Assembly (NCBI RefSeq): GCF_026343335.1
Contig: NZ_JAPELX010000001.1
Coordinates: 8,432,001-8,496,000, forward strand
DNA from: Streptomyces sp. NBC_00078
GTDB lineage: Bacteria; Actinomycetota; Actinomycetes; Streptomycetales; Streptomycetaceae
DNA: 64,000 bases
Direction: 5' to 3'
The notes beneath the pieces are model-generated. The model had not been told where the DNA came from and made no database searches. It saw only the letters and a program-made list of their open reading frames with translations. Positions 16,597 to 27,423 of this stretch are shown here, piece by piece. Position 1 is the first letter of the stretch. Every line of letters begins with the position of its first letter. Both the position numbers and the translations under genes were made by a program.

Positions 16597-18243
16597 CTAG
16601 GCGGTGGCAGGCAGTACGTGGTCTCCGATTTTGTCTGTGCTCAGGCACAGTGAGCAGACCACCGCGTCATGGGTGGCGCACGCGGTCACGTCGGGCCGCT
16701 CGTATGCCTGCTGGCAGACGTGGCAGTCGTACGTCGTGGCGCTCGGGTTGCCCTCCGCGTCGAGCAGCGGTTCCGCGATGCCGTCGCCGGCGCGGCGGAG
16801 GTAGTACCTGCCCTTGGTGACTACGGCCATCAGCGGGGTGAGGACGAAGGCGATGACGGCCGCGGCGACCGGGGAGTACGGCTGCAGGCCGTCGCCGAGC
16901 GCGTGGAAGTACATGGCGATCGAGAGGCCGGAAGCAGCCACGAAGGCGACGACACCGACGGGGTTGACCGCGTGGAGCATGCCGCGGCGGAACTCGGGCT
17001 GGAGCGGGGAGAGCTTCAGCAGGTACTTGTTGACGCCGATGTCGGTGGCCACGGTGACGACCCAGGCGATCGCACAGTTCGAGTAGAAGCCGAGGATGCT
17101 GTTGAGGAAGCTGAACATGTCGGCTTCCATCAGAGCCAGCGCGAAGCCCAGGTTGACCAGCACGAAGACCATGCGTCCGGGATAGCGTCCGGTGACGCGG
17201 GTGAAGGAGTTGGTCCACGCCAGTGAACCGGAGTACGCGTTCGTCACGTTGATCTTGATCTGGCTGATCACCACGAGCGCCACGGCGAGCGGGACGACCA
17301 TCCAGGACGGCATCATCGCGTCGAACGCGCCGCGGAACTGCTGGATCGGCTCGGGCGCCGCCGTCGGACCGACCTTGGCGAGGATGTAGACGGCGAGGAA
17401 GACACCGATGGCCTGCTTCAGTGCGCCGAGCACCACCCAGCCGGGGCCGGCCATGACCACCGCGGTCCACCAAGTGCGCTTGTTGGCCTCGGTCTTGGGC
17501 GGCATGAAGCGCAGGTAGTCGATCTGTTCGCCGATCTGCGCGATGAGGGAGAGACAGACGCCGGCGCCCAGCAGCACGGAGGCGGTGTTGACGCCGCCTT
17601 CGCCGTCGGTGCCCGTGTAGGCGAGGAAGTGCTGGACGGTGCCCGGGTCGGTGGAGATCAGGTAGACCAGCGGGGCGACCATGAGCAGCAGCCAGATCGG
17701 GGTCGTCCACACCTGGAGCTTGCTGAGCGCCTTCATGCCGTAGATCACCAGCGGGATCACCATCAGGGTGGAGATGGCGTAGCCCAGCCACAGCGGCAGT
17801 CCGAGGCCGAGCTTGAGGCCCTGGGCCATGATCGAGCCTTCGAGGGCGAAGAAGATGAAGGTGAAGCTGGCGAAGATGACGCTGGTGAGGACCGACCCGT
17901 AGTAGCCGAAGCCGGAGCCGCGGGTGATCAGGTCCAGGTCGATGTTGTAGCGGGCGCCGTAGTACGCGAGCGGGAAGCCGGTGATGAAGATGACGACCGC
18001 GGCGACGGCGATGGCCAGGAGCGCGTTGCCCGTGCCGTGTGCCAGGCCGATGCCTGCGCCTATGGAGAAGTCCGCCATGTAGGCGATCCCGCCGAGCGCG
18101 GTCGTCGCCACGACCATCGGGGTCCAGCGGCGGTAACTGCGGGGCGCGAAGCGGAGGGTGTAGTCCTCCAGGGTCTCCTTGGTGGCCTGGCTGGTGGGAG
18201 AGTCCGACGCTGTGGCTGTCTGTGGGGAGTGGGTTGCACTCAT
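16597..18243 (-). CDS. NCS1 nucleobase/hydantoin permease with C-terminal zinc-ribbon-like tail
   Basis: 548 residues, about 12 membrane segments of the nucleobase-cation-symporter-1 family, starting with APRSYRRWTPMVVATTALGG and including ARYNIDLDLITRGSGFGYYG. Members import cytosine, purines, hydantoins, allantoin or thiamine precursors with H+ or Na+. It is longer than usual. After the last membrane span near residue 480 come about 65 polar residues with two CxxC knuckles (YDCHVCQQAYERPDV, then VVCSLCLSTDKIGDH), a possible zinc-binding domain in the cytosol. It is followed upstream by an FCD-GntR gene on the same strand, a frequent pairing for catabolic permeases. Substrate not determined. 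Confidence 0.87.
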   Translation of the reverse strand: MSATHSPQTATASDSPTSQATKETLEDYTLRFAPRSYRRWTPMVVATTALGGIAYMADFSIGAGIGLAHGTGNALLAIAVAAVVIFITGFPLAYYGARYNIDLDLITRGSGFGYYGSVLTSVIFASFTFIFFALEGSIMAQGLKLGLGLPLWLGYAISTLMVIPLVIYGMKALSKLQVWTTPIWLLLMVAPLVYLISTDPGTVQHFLAYTGTDGEGGVNTASVLLGAGVCLSLIAQIGEQIDYLRFMPPKTEANKRTWWTAVVMAGPGWVVLGALKQAIGVFLAVYILAKVGPTAAPEPIQQFRGAFDAMMPSWMVVPLAVALVVISQIKINVTNAYSGSLAWTNSFTRVTGRYPGRMVFVLVNLGFALALMEADMFSFLNSILGFYSNCAIAWVVTVATDIGVNKYLLKLSPLQPEFRRGMLHAVNPVGVVAFVAASGLSIAMYFHALGDGLQPYSPVAAAVIAFVLTPLMAVVTKGRYYLRRAGDGIAEPLLDAEGNPSATTYDCHVCQQAYERPDVTACATHDAVVCSLCLSTDKIGDHVLPATA

Positions 18244-18384
18244 GATCGACCCTTCGGGGATGAGGTGATGCTCCGGTGGGGGCGGAGGTGTGGTGAGCGG
18301 TGGGGCCCGGGTTGGCGTCGTCGGCAGCCGGGGAGTCGAAGGCCCGGGGCCGAAGTCCCCGGATTTCTCAGGCGGTTGCCGTCC

Positions 18385-19119
18385 TCAGAAGCGGCCGGCG
18401 TGCAGGGTCATCTGCGTCATGGCCCGCTGGGCGTGCTCCGTCACACCGGCCATCGAGTCACCCATATGGGCGTGCAGGGCCCGCAGGCCCTCGTCGAGCC
18501 GCCCGTCACGGACGAGTTCCAGGATCTCGATGTGTTCGGTGATGGTCGTCTCCACTCGGTCCTGGGTGAGGAAGTCGTACCGCCGCACCCGGCGGATCCG
18601 TTCGCTGACCGCCACGAGGGCCTCGGCGAGCGCGGGATTGCCGGAGGCACGGGAGAGTGCGGCGTGGAATCTCTCGTCCTGGACGACGAAGCGCGGATCC
18701 GGCTCCGGGGGCTGCTTGTGCAGCGCGTACCAGTGCTCCAACTCGGCGCCGATGACTGCCGAATCGTGCCGGACGGCCGGATCCTCGATGGCACGCGCGA
18801 TCCCACGCAGCTCGAGGGTGACCCGCAGCTCGTAGAAATCCTTCAGCTGGGCCAGGTTGGGGATCGTGACGAAGAAGCCGCCGTCGCCGCGCTCGATCAG
18901 CCCGTCGGCCAGCAGCCGCGCCAGCGCCTCGCGCACAGGCGTCCGCGAGACCCCGAACCGTGCGGCCAGCCGCAGCTCGACCAGCCGTTCACGCGCGCCG
19001 AAATCGCCGTCGAGCACGGCCGCGCGCAGCTTCGCGTAGACCGACTCGCGCAGCGACGGCGCGCCTGCCGCCGCCGGACCCGGCACCGTGCCCGGCCGCG
19101 TATACAGCTTCGAATCCAT
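18385..19119 (-). CDS. GntR family regulator, FCD subfamily
   Basis: 244 residues. The N-terminal winged helix (LRESVYAKLRAAVLDGDFG, then FGVSRTPVREALARLLADG) is followed by an all-helical FCD effector domain with ERFHAALSRASGNP and ITEHIEILE, which hold the usual metal-binding His and Asp. FCD regulators sense carboxylates, sugars or nucleobase-derived acids. It is the 5' neighbour of the NCS1 permease on the same strand (141 bp apart) and most likely controls it. Two GAAAC-N5-GTTTC-like sites lie just upstream of its start, suggesting autoregulation. No clear ribosome site precedes the ATG at 19119. Confidence 0.88.
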   Translation of the reverse strand: MDSKLYTRPGTVPGPAAAGAPSLRESVYAKLRAAVLDGDFGARERLVELRLAARFGVSRTPVREALARLLADGLIERGDGGFFVTIPNLAQLKDFYELRVTLELRGIARAIEDPAVRHDSAVIGAELEHWYALHKQPPEPDPRFVVQDERFHAALSRASGNPALAEALVAVSERIRRVRRYDFLTQDRVETTITEHIEILELVRDGRLDEGLRALHAHMGDSMAGVTEHAQRAMTQMTLHAGRF

Positions 19120-19133
19120 GGGGGGACACGCTA

Positions 19134-19182
19134 GAAACCGCTTGTTTCCCGAAGATCCATCGCGTTGTGAACGGCTTGTTTC
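19134..19182. promoter_or_regulatory. Two GntR-type operators upstream of the FCD regulator
   Basis: GAAAC-CGCTT-GTTTC at 19134-19148 is a perfect inverted repeat. A second copy, TGAAC-GGCTT-GTTTC at 19168-19182, has one changed half. Their centres are 34 bp apart, about three helical turns, immediately upstream of the regulator's start codon. Confidence 0.6.
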
Positions 19183-19269
19183 CGAGATCTCACGCGCCTG
19201 GCCGCGGAGGTTCGGCCCGCGGCAGTGGATCACCGGCCGCGCGACTCGACCGTACGACGGTCTTGATCG

Positions 19270-19465
19270 CGGGTAGCCAGTCGAGCCACATCCGAGGCCG
19301 GGGAGCCCGGTGTGAATCCGGAGCTGACGCACAGCGGTGAGGGGGACGGGCGGGGCATGTGACGTCACTGGGAGGAGCCCGTGCCGACCGGAGGGCCGAT
19401 GGGGGCGAGCACAGGGAAGGCACCCCGGCCGGACGAACCCGAGTCCGAAGACCTGCTGGCACCTC
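19270..19465 (+). ncRNA. Cobalamin (B12) riboswitch
   Basis: The stretch from 19300 has the B12-box pattern: GGGAGCCCGGTGTGAATCC followed by GGAGCTGACGCACAGCGGTG, very close to the conserved core of actinomycete cobalamin riboswitches. At 19441 comes GAGTCCGAAGACCTGCTGGC, the 3' conserved element. A P1 stem can form between GGTAGCCAG (19272-19280) and CTGGCACC (19456-19463). The order and spacing fit the family, which shuts down B12/cobalt uptake or B12-independent isozyme genes when adenosylcobalamin is high. About 55 bp later lies an ABC ATPase remnant, now cut by an insertion element, so the switch no longer leads into an intact gene. Confidence 0.82.
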
Positions 19466-19517
19466 CGTGCCTGGTGCGGGCAGGACGTCCGCAGGCCGGG
19501 CTCCAGTACGAGCCCCG

Positions 19518-19578
19518 ACAACCGAGGCACCCCGCGCCCCGGCGAGACGATCGGCCTGCTCGGCCCCAACCGCTCCGG
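19518..19578 (+). pseudogene. ABC transporter ATPase fragment, cut at Walker A
   Basis: The frame reads RPGETIGLLGPNRSG, the strand and start of the Walker A loop (GPNGSGKT/S) of an ABC ATPase. The insertion element begins after this point. Joining the flanks across the element gives GPNRSGK and then loses similarity (PKLSS instead of TTLLR), so the gene was probably already damaged. Little upstream coding sequence exists, so at most about 20 codons are recognisable. Being downstream of a B12 riboswitch, it may once have encoded a cobalamin or cobalt importer subunit; that is inference. Confidence 0.6.
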
Positions 19579-21431
<1,853 letters not shown>

Positions 21432-21534
21432 CTCCGGCAAGCCAAAACTCTCCTCGACCTTCGCGGAAGGCCGCGCCGCCGTGGAGCGGACCCCGGGCCG
21501 ACGTCACCGACGGCCCGGGGTACCCGGTGATCCG

Positions 21535-22557
21535 CTACCCGCGCCGGGCCAACGAGCCGTGGCGGCCGGCGACGTCGCCGGATCCGATCGCGTCATCGGT
21601 CTCCCGCTTCTCCCACGAGTGGTCGGCGGGGGTGTAACCGAGATCGCGGCGCGCCGCGGAGATGTCGAACCAGTGGGCCCGCGTCAGCTCGGCCACCAGG
21701 AAGCGTGTCAGCAGCGGGCGTTGCCGTCGTCGGGCCGCCTTCGCGGTGGCTTCGAGGAGCACGGCAGCGGCTCGCGCGGCCGAAGCGGGGATTCCCCGCA
21801 CCTCCACGGCGTGGCCGTCGTGCGCCAGTAGCCCCCGGACGGTGTCGGCGAGGGTGCAGGGCCGGCCCTGGGTGATGAAGTAACTCGCGCCTGCCAACGG
21901 GGAGTTCGCCGCCAGTTGTTCCACCGCCAGCACGTGTGCCTCGGCCGCGTCGGCCACGTGCACGGTGTCCACGAGTTGGGACCCCGCTCCCGGCAACAGC
22001 AGTTTCCCCTTACGGACCGCGGCGCGCAGACCAGGCAGCAGATGCGGATCGCCGTCACCCCAGATCAGGTGGGGCCGCAGGGACACGGTCGCCAGACCAG
22101 GGCGGTTGGCAGCCAGGACCAGCTGCTCCGCTCTGGCCTTGGACCAGGGATAGGGGGCAAGGAACCGGCCGGGCAGGGCGACGGATTCGTCCACACCCTC
22201 CAGGTCCTGTCCGGCGAAGACCACGCTGGCACTGGAGCAGTTGACCAGCCGGCGCACACCATGGCGTCGGCAGGCGTCGAGGACGGCCGCGGTTCCCCCG
22301 ATGTTGATGGACGCGAAGTCCCCTCGCGGCCCCCATACGTCAGCCAGCGCGGCCGTGTGCACGACGGCGTCACATCCGCGTACCGCATCCGCGACGGTCT
22401 CGGTGTCGCGGATGTCGCCCAGCACGGCTTCGGCCCCGCCGGGCGGCAGGGCACGGCGGCCGCGTTGCAGTGAACGCACCTGGTGCCCGCGGGCCGCGAG
22501 ACGCCGGCAGATCTCCGCGCCCAGAAAGCCACTGCCACCCGTGACGAGAATCTTCAC
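21535..22557 (-). CDS. oleD-like: OleD-like NAD-dependent 3-beta-HSD/epimerase family reductase
   Basis: 340 residues. VKILVTGGSGFLGAEICRRL is the Rossmann start, and YPWSKARAEQLV carries the YxxxK pair. The size and C-terminal region match the 3-beta-hydroxysteroid dehydrogenase branch that includes OleD, NltD and LstD. OleD reduces the 2-alkyl-3-ketoacid made by OleA with NADPH to the 2-alkyl-3-hydroxyacid. The GTG start overlaps the OleC stop codon (GTGA), and GGAGGA lies 6 bases before it, so translation is coupled to OleC. The OleC-OleD pair on one strand and OleA on the other strongly support the pathway call over a generic sterol dehydrogenase. Confidence 0.8.
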   Translation of the reverse strand: MKILVTGGSGFLGAEICRRLAARGHQVRSLQRGRRALPPGGAEAVLGDIRDTETVADAVRGCDAVVHTAALADVWGPRGDFASINIGGTAAVLDACRRHGVRRLVNCSSASVVFAGQDLEGVDESVALPGRFLAPYPWSKARAEQLVLAANRPGLATVSLRPHLIWGDGDPHLLPGLRAAVRKGKLLLPGAGSQLVDTVHVADAAEAHVLAVEQLAANSPLAGASYFITQGRPCTLADTVRGLLAHDGHAVEVRGIPASAARAAAVLLEATAKAARRRQRPLLTRFLVAELTRAHWFDISAARRDLGYTPADHSWEKRETDDAIGSGDVAGRHGSLARRG

Positions 22558-23728
22558 GCGCGTTCCTCCGCTGTCTGGCCGGTACGACCCTTCGCTGCCA
22601 GCCGGCGACGCGCCCACTGGCCCAGGACGCCCCGTTCGATCTTCGCGTTGTGCCGGATGTCCACAGGGAACCCGGGGTGGAAGACGATCGCCCGGACGTG
22701 AGCCCCGCCTTCCAGCGCGGCAAGCGTGCGACGCAGGTCGGCGACGAGCCGGCCGCGCTCCGCCCCGCGTCGCCGCCCGTCGGTTTCCACGCACAGAGCG
22801 GGCAGAGCCTGCTGGTCGCTGCCGGCGTCGACCAGGGCCGTGCGCCGGACTCCGTCGACCGCGTTGCACGCCGGCTCGATGCATTCGGTGAACAGGGGTC
22901 CGTCGGCACTCGGTACCGCGTGCGCCTTGCGCCCGCAGTACCAGAGGTTCCCCTCGTCGTCCGTGCGGCCGAGATCGCCGGTGCGGTGCCAGACGTCCGG
23001 CCCGTCGGGGATCTTCGCCTGAGCGTCGGCGTCCGGGCGGCCGTAATAGGTGCGGCTGACCAATGGGCCGCGCACCGTGATCTCGCCGACCTCGTGGGCG
23101 GGCAGCGGTCCGGCCTCCGGCGAGTGCGCGACCTGTCCGGTGTCGGCCGGGATGACGGCCACGGACGTAGCAGGCACCGTCCGGCCCACGCAGCGGCCGC
23201 CACCTCGTTCGGACGCGGCGCGGGCGGAACGCAGGTCCTGGCCGTCGATCGCACTCACCAGCAGGCACTCGGTGGCGCCGTACACGCTGCGGATCACGGC
23301 CTGGTCCGGCAGCGTGCCGGTGAGGCGGTCCAGGAGGCCGTACTCCAGCGGAGCACCGAAGGTGGCGACCGACCGCACGGTGGCGAGAGCCGGTTCCCTG
23401 TGGCCTTCGCCGGCGAGCACGGTCATGAGGGCCGGGGAGCCGAGCAGGCTCGTCGCGCCGGTCTGCGCCGCCGCGTGCAGCAGGTCGTCACGACGGGCCC
23501 GGCCCGGCCTGCGAAAGTCCATCCGGGGGATGACGACGGTGATGCCGAGGGCCGGACCGCCCAGGGCGAAGGGCAGGAAGCCGACGAGCGCCACGGCTCC
23601 TGGCCGCGTCCCGAGAACGCCCCCCGTGGCGACGCACTGACGTACCAGCTGCTCGTTGGTATAGACGACGCCCTTCGGTGTGCCGGTCGAGCCCGAGGTG
23701 TAGGCGAAGGTCCGCTCCCGACACTCCG
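22554..23728 (-). pseudogene. oleC-like: OleC-like beta-lactone synthetase, N-terminus missing
   Basis: About 390 codons of an AMP-forming acyl-adenylate enzyme. It begins just before the phosphate loop YTSGSTGTPKGV and runs to the C-terminal domain (WHRTGDLGRTDDEGNLWYCG, then the final Lys in NAKIERG). The segments FLPFALGGPALGITVVIPRMD and TSLLGSPALMTVLA resemble OleC, which turns 2-alkyl-3-hydroxyacids into cis-beta-lactones. Full OleC has about 550 residues, so roughly 150 are absent. The reading frame runs into the opposite-strand OleA gene near 23715-23735 with no start codon or promoter. As it stands it should be inactive. Confidence 0.78.
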
Positions 23729-24642
23729 GCCTCCGCCTGATGCCCGGGCTGCTGCGCCAGATGTACGGCTTCGAGGAGCGCCGTGTGGCGCCTGCCGATG
23801 CCTGGCCCTCCGACCTGGCGTCGGCAGCCGCCCGGAGCCTTCTCGACGAGTGCGGCCTCGGCCCCGACGCCGTGGACCTTCTCGTCTTCGCCTCCGCGAG
23901 CGAGGACATGGAGGAGCCGGCCACCGCCCATGTCGTGGCTGACAAACTCGGCGTCACGGCACCGGTCTTCGACGTCCAGAACGCCTGCAACGGCGTCCTC
24001 AACGCCCTGGAGATCGCCGACGCGCTGATCCGGGCCGGCCGCTACCACCGTGTGCTCATCGTCACCGGCGAGCGGGGCAGCATGCTCTCCCGCCTCCCGG
24101 CACGCGACCGCGAGGAACTCGCCCTGCTCCTGCCCGCCCTCACCCTCGGCGACCTGGGTGCCGCGCTGCTGCTGGAGGGGAGCGACCGGCCAGGTCTGCT
24201 CGGCATCCGCTTCTCCAGCAACTCGGCCGGCTGGCGGGCAGCCACGGCGACCAACCCCTACTACTCGCCCACCAGCCCGGTGATCTCCCTCCGCTTCGAC
24301 TCCCAGGCCCTGGCCGCCTCGTTCAAGGGGATGGAGAAGGACATCATCGACGCGCTGGCGGAGTGGGGCCGCAAACCCGGCGACCTCGACCTCGTCTGCG
24401 TACACCAGGCATCCGTCCCCTTCACCGGCGCCATCCTCGACTCCACCGGCATCGCCCGCGACCGGGCCGTGGCCACCTTCCCCCGCTACGGCAACGTCGC
24501 CACCGCGAGCCTGCCCCTGCAACTCGTCGAGGCCGCACGGGAAGGCAGGCTGCAACCGGGCGCGCAGGTGGCCCTCCTCGGACTCGCCAGCGGAGCCTCC
24601 GCCGGCCTCGCCCTCGTCGAGTGGCAGCCCGAGCCCGCCTGA
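23722..24642 (+). pseudogene. oleA-like: OleA-like / KAS-III thiolase-fold condensing enzyme, N-terminus missing
   Basis: About 300 codons of a thiolase-superfamily enzyme. The first recognisable part is GLLRQMYGFEERR, normally near residue 45-60. The active-site Cys lies in VFDVQNACNGVLNALE, the His in CVHQAS and the Asn in YGNVATASLPL. The shape fits OleA/FabH-like enzymes; OleA carries out non-decarboxylative Claisen condensation of two acyl-CoAs. About 45 N-terminal residues are absent. The ATG at 23740 lies inside the domain, so the encoded protein would be truncated. It is followed after 45 bp by an ACP gene and then a KAS-II gene on the same strand. Confidence 0.75.
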
Positions 24643-24687
24643 CGACACAGCCGCCCCAGGACCCGCCCCCTACACAAGGAACACCCC

Positions 24688-24948
24688 ATGCACGCCACGA
24701 CCGACACCTACGGCGTCGTCTGCGCCGCGCTCACTTCCACCTTCCGTATCCCCGAGGACGAGCTGACACCGGATGTCACCCTGGAACAGCTTGAGTTGGA
24801 CTCCCTCGCGCTGGCCGAGCTCGTCCTGGTCCTCGAAGAGAACCTCGGCGTCAGGGCCGAGGGCGAGCGCGCCAACCGGAGCACCACGCTCGCCGAGGTG
24901 ACCGCCCATCTCGACGAGCTGCGCGCGGCCGGGGCGGAGGCCCGGTGA
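24688..24948 (+). CDS. Acyl carrier protein
   Basis: 86 residues with the phosphopantetheine motif LELDSLALAELV (attachment Ser39). It has the acidic helix II expected of an ACP and a normal length. AAGGA lies before the ATG. The stop overlaps the KAS-II GTG start by four bases. Its position between an OleA-like enzyme and a KAS-II suggests a dedicated carrier for chain building in this locus. It is not the housekeeping AcpP, which lies with fabD/fabF. Confidence 0.9.
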   Translation: MHATTDTYGVVCAALTSTFRIPEDELTPDVTLEQLELDSLALAELVLVLEENLGVRAEGERANRSTTLAEVTAHLDELRAAGAEAR

Positions 24949-26177
24949 CCCGGGGGAAGCAGCTGATCGCCGTCACCGGCCTCGGTCTGGTCACCCCGGG
25001 AGGCCAAGGGGTCGAGGCCACCTGGGAGGCGGTCTGCGCCGGACGCTCCCTTGCCGCACCCGACCCGGCCCTGGAGGGACTGCCGGTGGACTTCTCCTGC
25101 CGCCTCCCGCTCCCGGAGGAGGGCATCGACCGATGTGTCGGGCGCAAGTCCTGGCGCATGGGCCGGTTCGCCAAGCTCGGTGTCCTCGCCGCCCGGGAGG
25201 CCGTACGCGACGCGGGCCTGGATCCGGCGAGCTGGCAGGGAGCCAGGGTGGCCACGATCATCGGTTGCGGCATGGGCGGCACCGAGAAGTGGGAGGAGCA
25301 GCATCTGCGGCTCGAACGGTGCGGACCCGACCGGGCCTCGCCCCTCTCCATCCCCATGATCATTCCGAACCTGGTGGCCGGTGAGGTGTCCATCGACCTG
25401 CACGCCCGTGGTGTGAGCCTGGCGCCGGCCACCGCCTGCGCCTCCGGTGCCACCGCGATCTCGCTGGCCCGCGTGCTGCTCGGTGCCGGCCTGTGCGACA
25501 TCGCAGTGGCAGGGGGCGTCGAAGCCGCCGTCAGCCGTGTGACCACGGCCGGCTTCTGGCGTATGGGCGCGCTGTCCGAACGGGGTCACGCGGTCGCCGA
25601 GGCGTCCCGCCCCTTCGCCGCCGACCGGGACGGCTTCGTGATGGCCGAGGGTGCCGGCGTCCTGATCCTGGAACGCGCCGCGGACGCCGCTGCCCGAGGG
25701 GCGCGCCCCCGCGCCCTGCTCGCCGGGTGCGGGAGCACCTCCGACGCACACCACCCGACCGCCCCGCCGGAGGGCGCCGAAGGCGCGGAGGCGGCTCTGC
25801 GCACCGCCCTCGACGAGGCGGGCCTTGCCCCTCACGACGTGGATCACGTCAACGCCCACGGCACGTCCACCCCGCTCAACGACGCCACCGAAGCCACGTT
25901 GATCGCCCGCGCCCTGCCGCACCGCCCCAGCGTCACCGCGGCCAAAGGCGTCCTCGGCCACACCCTCGGCGCCGCCGGCGCGATCGAGGCCGCCCTCACG
26001 GTCCTGACCATCCAGCACCGACGCGTACCGCCGATCGCCAACCTCCAGGCTCCCGCGCCCGAGTTCGACATCGACTGCGTCACCAAACAGCCCCGCCGTC
26101 AGGACGTACGCGCAGCCGTCAGCCATTCCTTCGGCTTCGGCGGCCACAACGTCGTCCTTGCCTTCACCGCCGCGTGA
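24945..26177 (+). CDS. Beta-ketoacyl-ACP synthase (KAS-II/FabF-like)
   Basis: 410 residues, GTG start. The catalytic triad is visible: Cys in ATACASGATAIS, His in VNAHGTSTPLND and His in KGVLGHTLGAAGA. It would extend an acyl chain on the neighbouring ACP with malonyl-ACP. It is translationally coupled to the ACP gene. Pairing with OleA/C/D-like genes is not part of the simple oleABCD set, so it may supply a special acyl substrate, or it may belong to a polyketide-like part of the pathway. Possible alternative: a chain-length factor, but the active-site Cys argues against that. Confidence 0.87.
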   Translation: MTRGKQLIAVTGLGLVTPGGQGVEATWEAVCAGRSLAAPDPALEGLPVDFSCRLPLPEEGIDRCVGRKSWRMGRFAKLGVLAAREAVRDAGLDPASWQGARVATIIGCGMGGTEKWEEQHLRLERCGPDRASPLSIPMIIPNLVAGEVSIDLHARGVSLAPATACASGATAISLARVLLGAGLCDIAVAGGVEAAVSRVTTAGFWRMGALSERGHAVAEASRPFAADRDGFVMAEGAGVLILERAADAAARGARPRALLAGCGSTSDAHHPTAPPEGAEGAEAALRTALDEAGLAPHDVDHVNAHGTSTPLNDATEATLIARALPHRPSVTAAKGVLGHTLGAAGAIEAALTVLTIQHRRVPPIANLQAPAPEFDIDCVTKQPRRQDVRAAVSHSFGFGGHNVVLAFTAA

Positions 26178-26469
26178 CCACCGCGAAGGAACCCCGCTGT
26201 GCCCGAGGGCGGCGGGCGGCCGGCAGGGAATCCTGTCGGCCCGGGTTGCCGGCGGGGACGCCCCTCTCTCCCGGCTGCTGGGCCGCCCGGGCCTGCGCGC
26301 CGGCCTTGACAGCGACACGCACACCACCTCGGAGGCAGGCGGCGCACTTCTCGGCGTGACACTCGGGTGGCGCGCCGGGTCTCGTTCCGGTCCGACTGCG
26401 GGGCCGTAGCAGCCGGTTGGTGGCCCTCCAGGCAGGCGTCCTGCGAGGGCGATGACTCAAGTCGGCCTG
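26178..26469. other. Intergenic region between KAS-II and SDR genes
   Basis: About 290 bp between convergent genes. No gene, clear hairpin or remnant was recognised. Confidence 0.5.
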
Positions 26470-27402
26470 TCAGGCGCCGAGCACCGGGGTGGCGGAGGTG
26501 TGGAAGTAGTGGCCCTTGTCGAGGTCTTCGAGGAGGCCGGGGTGGGTCGGCTGCCAGTCCAGCAGTTCGCGGGTCACGGCGTTCGACGCCGGGCAGTCGA
26601 GTCCGAGGAAGCTGCCCAGCCAGGAGAAGTGCTCGGCCGCGGCGTCGGGAGCTACCGACGTCACCGGCACATCGAGATGACGGCCGATGACCTCGGCCAC
26701 GTCCCTGAGCGCGACGCCTTCCTCCGCGACGCCGTGCAGCACCGTCCCCGCGGGAGCCTTCTCGAACGCCAGCCGGAACAGCCGCGCGGCGTCGAGGCGG
26801 TGGACCGCAGGCCAGCGGTTGGCGCCGTCGCCGACGTGGGCGGAGACCCCCTTGGCTCGGGCGATGGCGACCAGGGTCGCCATGAAGCCGTTGTCTCCGT
26901 CGCCGTGGCAGGTCGGAGAGAGCCGCACCACGGATGAGCGCACGCCGAGTGAGGCGAGTGCCAGTACCGCCATGGCGGTGGCCGCACGCCCGGTCACCGG
27001 CGAGCCGTCGGGCGCGGCCGTGTCCCGCTCGGTCGCCACCTGTCCCGGCTTGAGGCCGGCCAGGCCCGAGGCGAGGACGAAGGGGCGGTCGCTGCCCGCC
27101 AGCGCGTCCCCGAGAGCGTCTACGGCGCGGCGGTCGGCCTCGGCGGCGCCCTGGAAGTCGCCGGTGAACGCAATGTCGTGCTTGAAAGCCAGGTGAATCA
27201 CCCCGTCCGACGCGGCAGCGGCGCCGCCCAGGACGTCGAGGTCGTCGAGGGTGCCGCGGACCGCTTCCGCCCCGGCGGAGGTGAGTGCGGCGGCGGAGGC
27301 GTCGGAGCGGGCGAGCCCCACCACGTGGTGCCCCGCGTCGAGGAGTTCGGGAACGAGGGCCGAGCCGATCCAGCCGGACGCGCCGGTCACGAAAATGCGC
27401 AT
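26470..27402 (-). CDS. NAD-dependent epimerase/dehydratase family protein
   Basis: 310 residues. MRIFVTGASGWIGSALVPEL is the Rossmann motif, and LSPTCHGDGDNGFM matches the extended/atypical SDR group found beside TetR genes in many actinomycetes. The usual YxxxK pair is not evident, so catalysis is uncertain. The ATG at 27402 is supported by the immediate start of the fold. The gene is divergent from a TetR gene, with two operator copies between them. It is probably repressed by that TetR protein. Confidence 0.82.
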   Translation of the reverse strand: MRIFVTGASGWIGSALVPELLDAGHHVVGLARSDASAAALTSAGAEAVRGTLDDLDVLGGAAAASDGVIHLAFKHDIAFTGDFQGAAEADRRAVDALGDALAGSDRPFVLASGLAGLKPGQVATERDTAAPDGSPVTGRAATAMAVLALASLGVRSSVVRLSPTCHGDGDNGFMATLVAIARAKGVSAHVGDGANRWPAVHRLDAARLFRLAFEKAPAGTVLHGVAEEGVALRDVAEVIGRHLDVPVTSVAPDAAAEHFSWLGSFLGLDCPASNAVTRELLDWQPTHPGLLEDLDKGHYFHTSATPVLGA

Positions 27403-27423
27403 GGGAAAGCTCCCCAGACTGTC

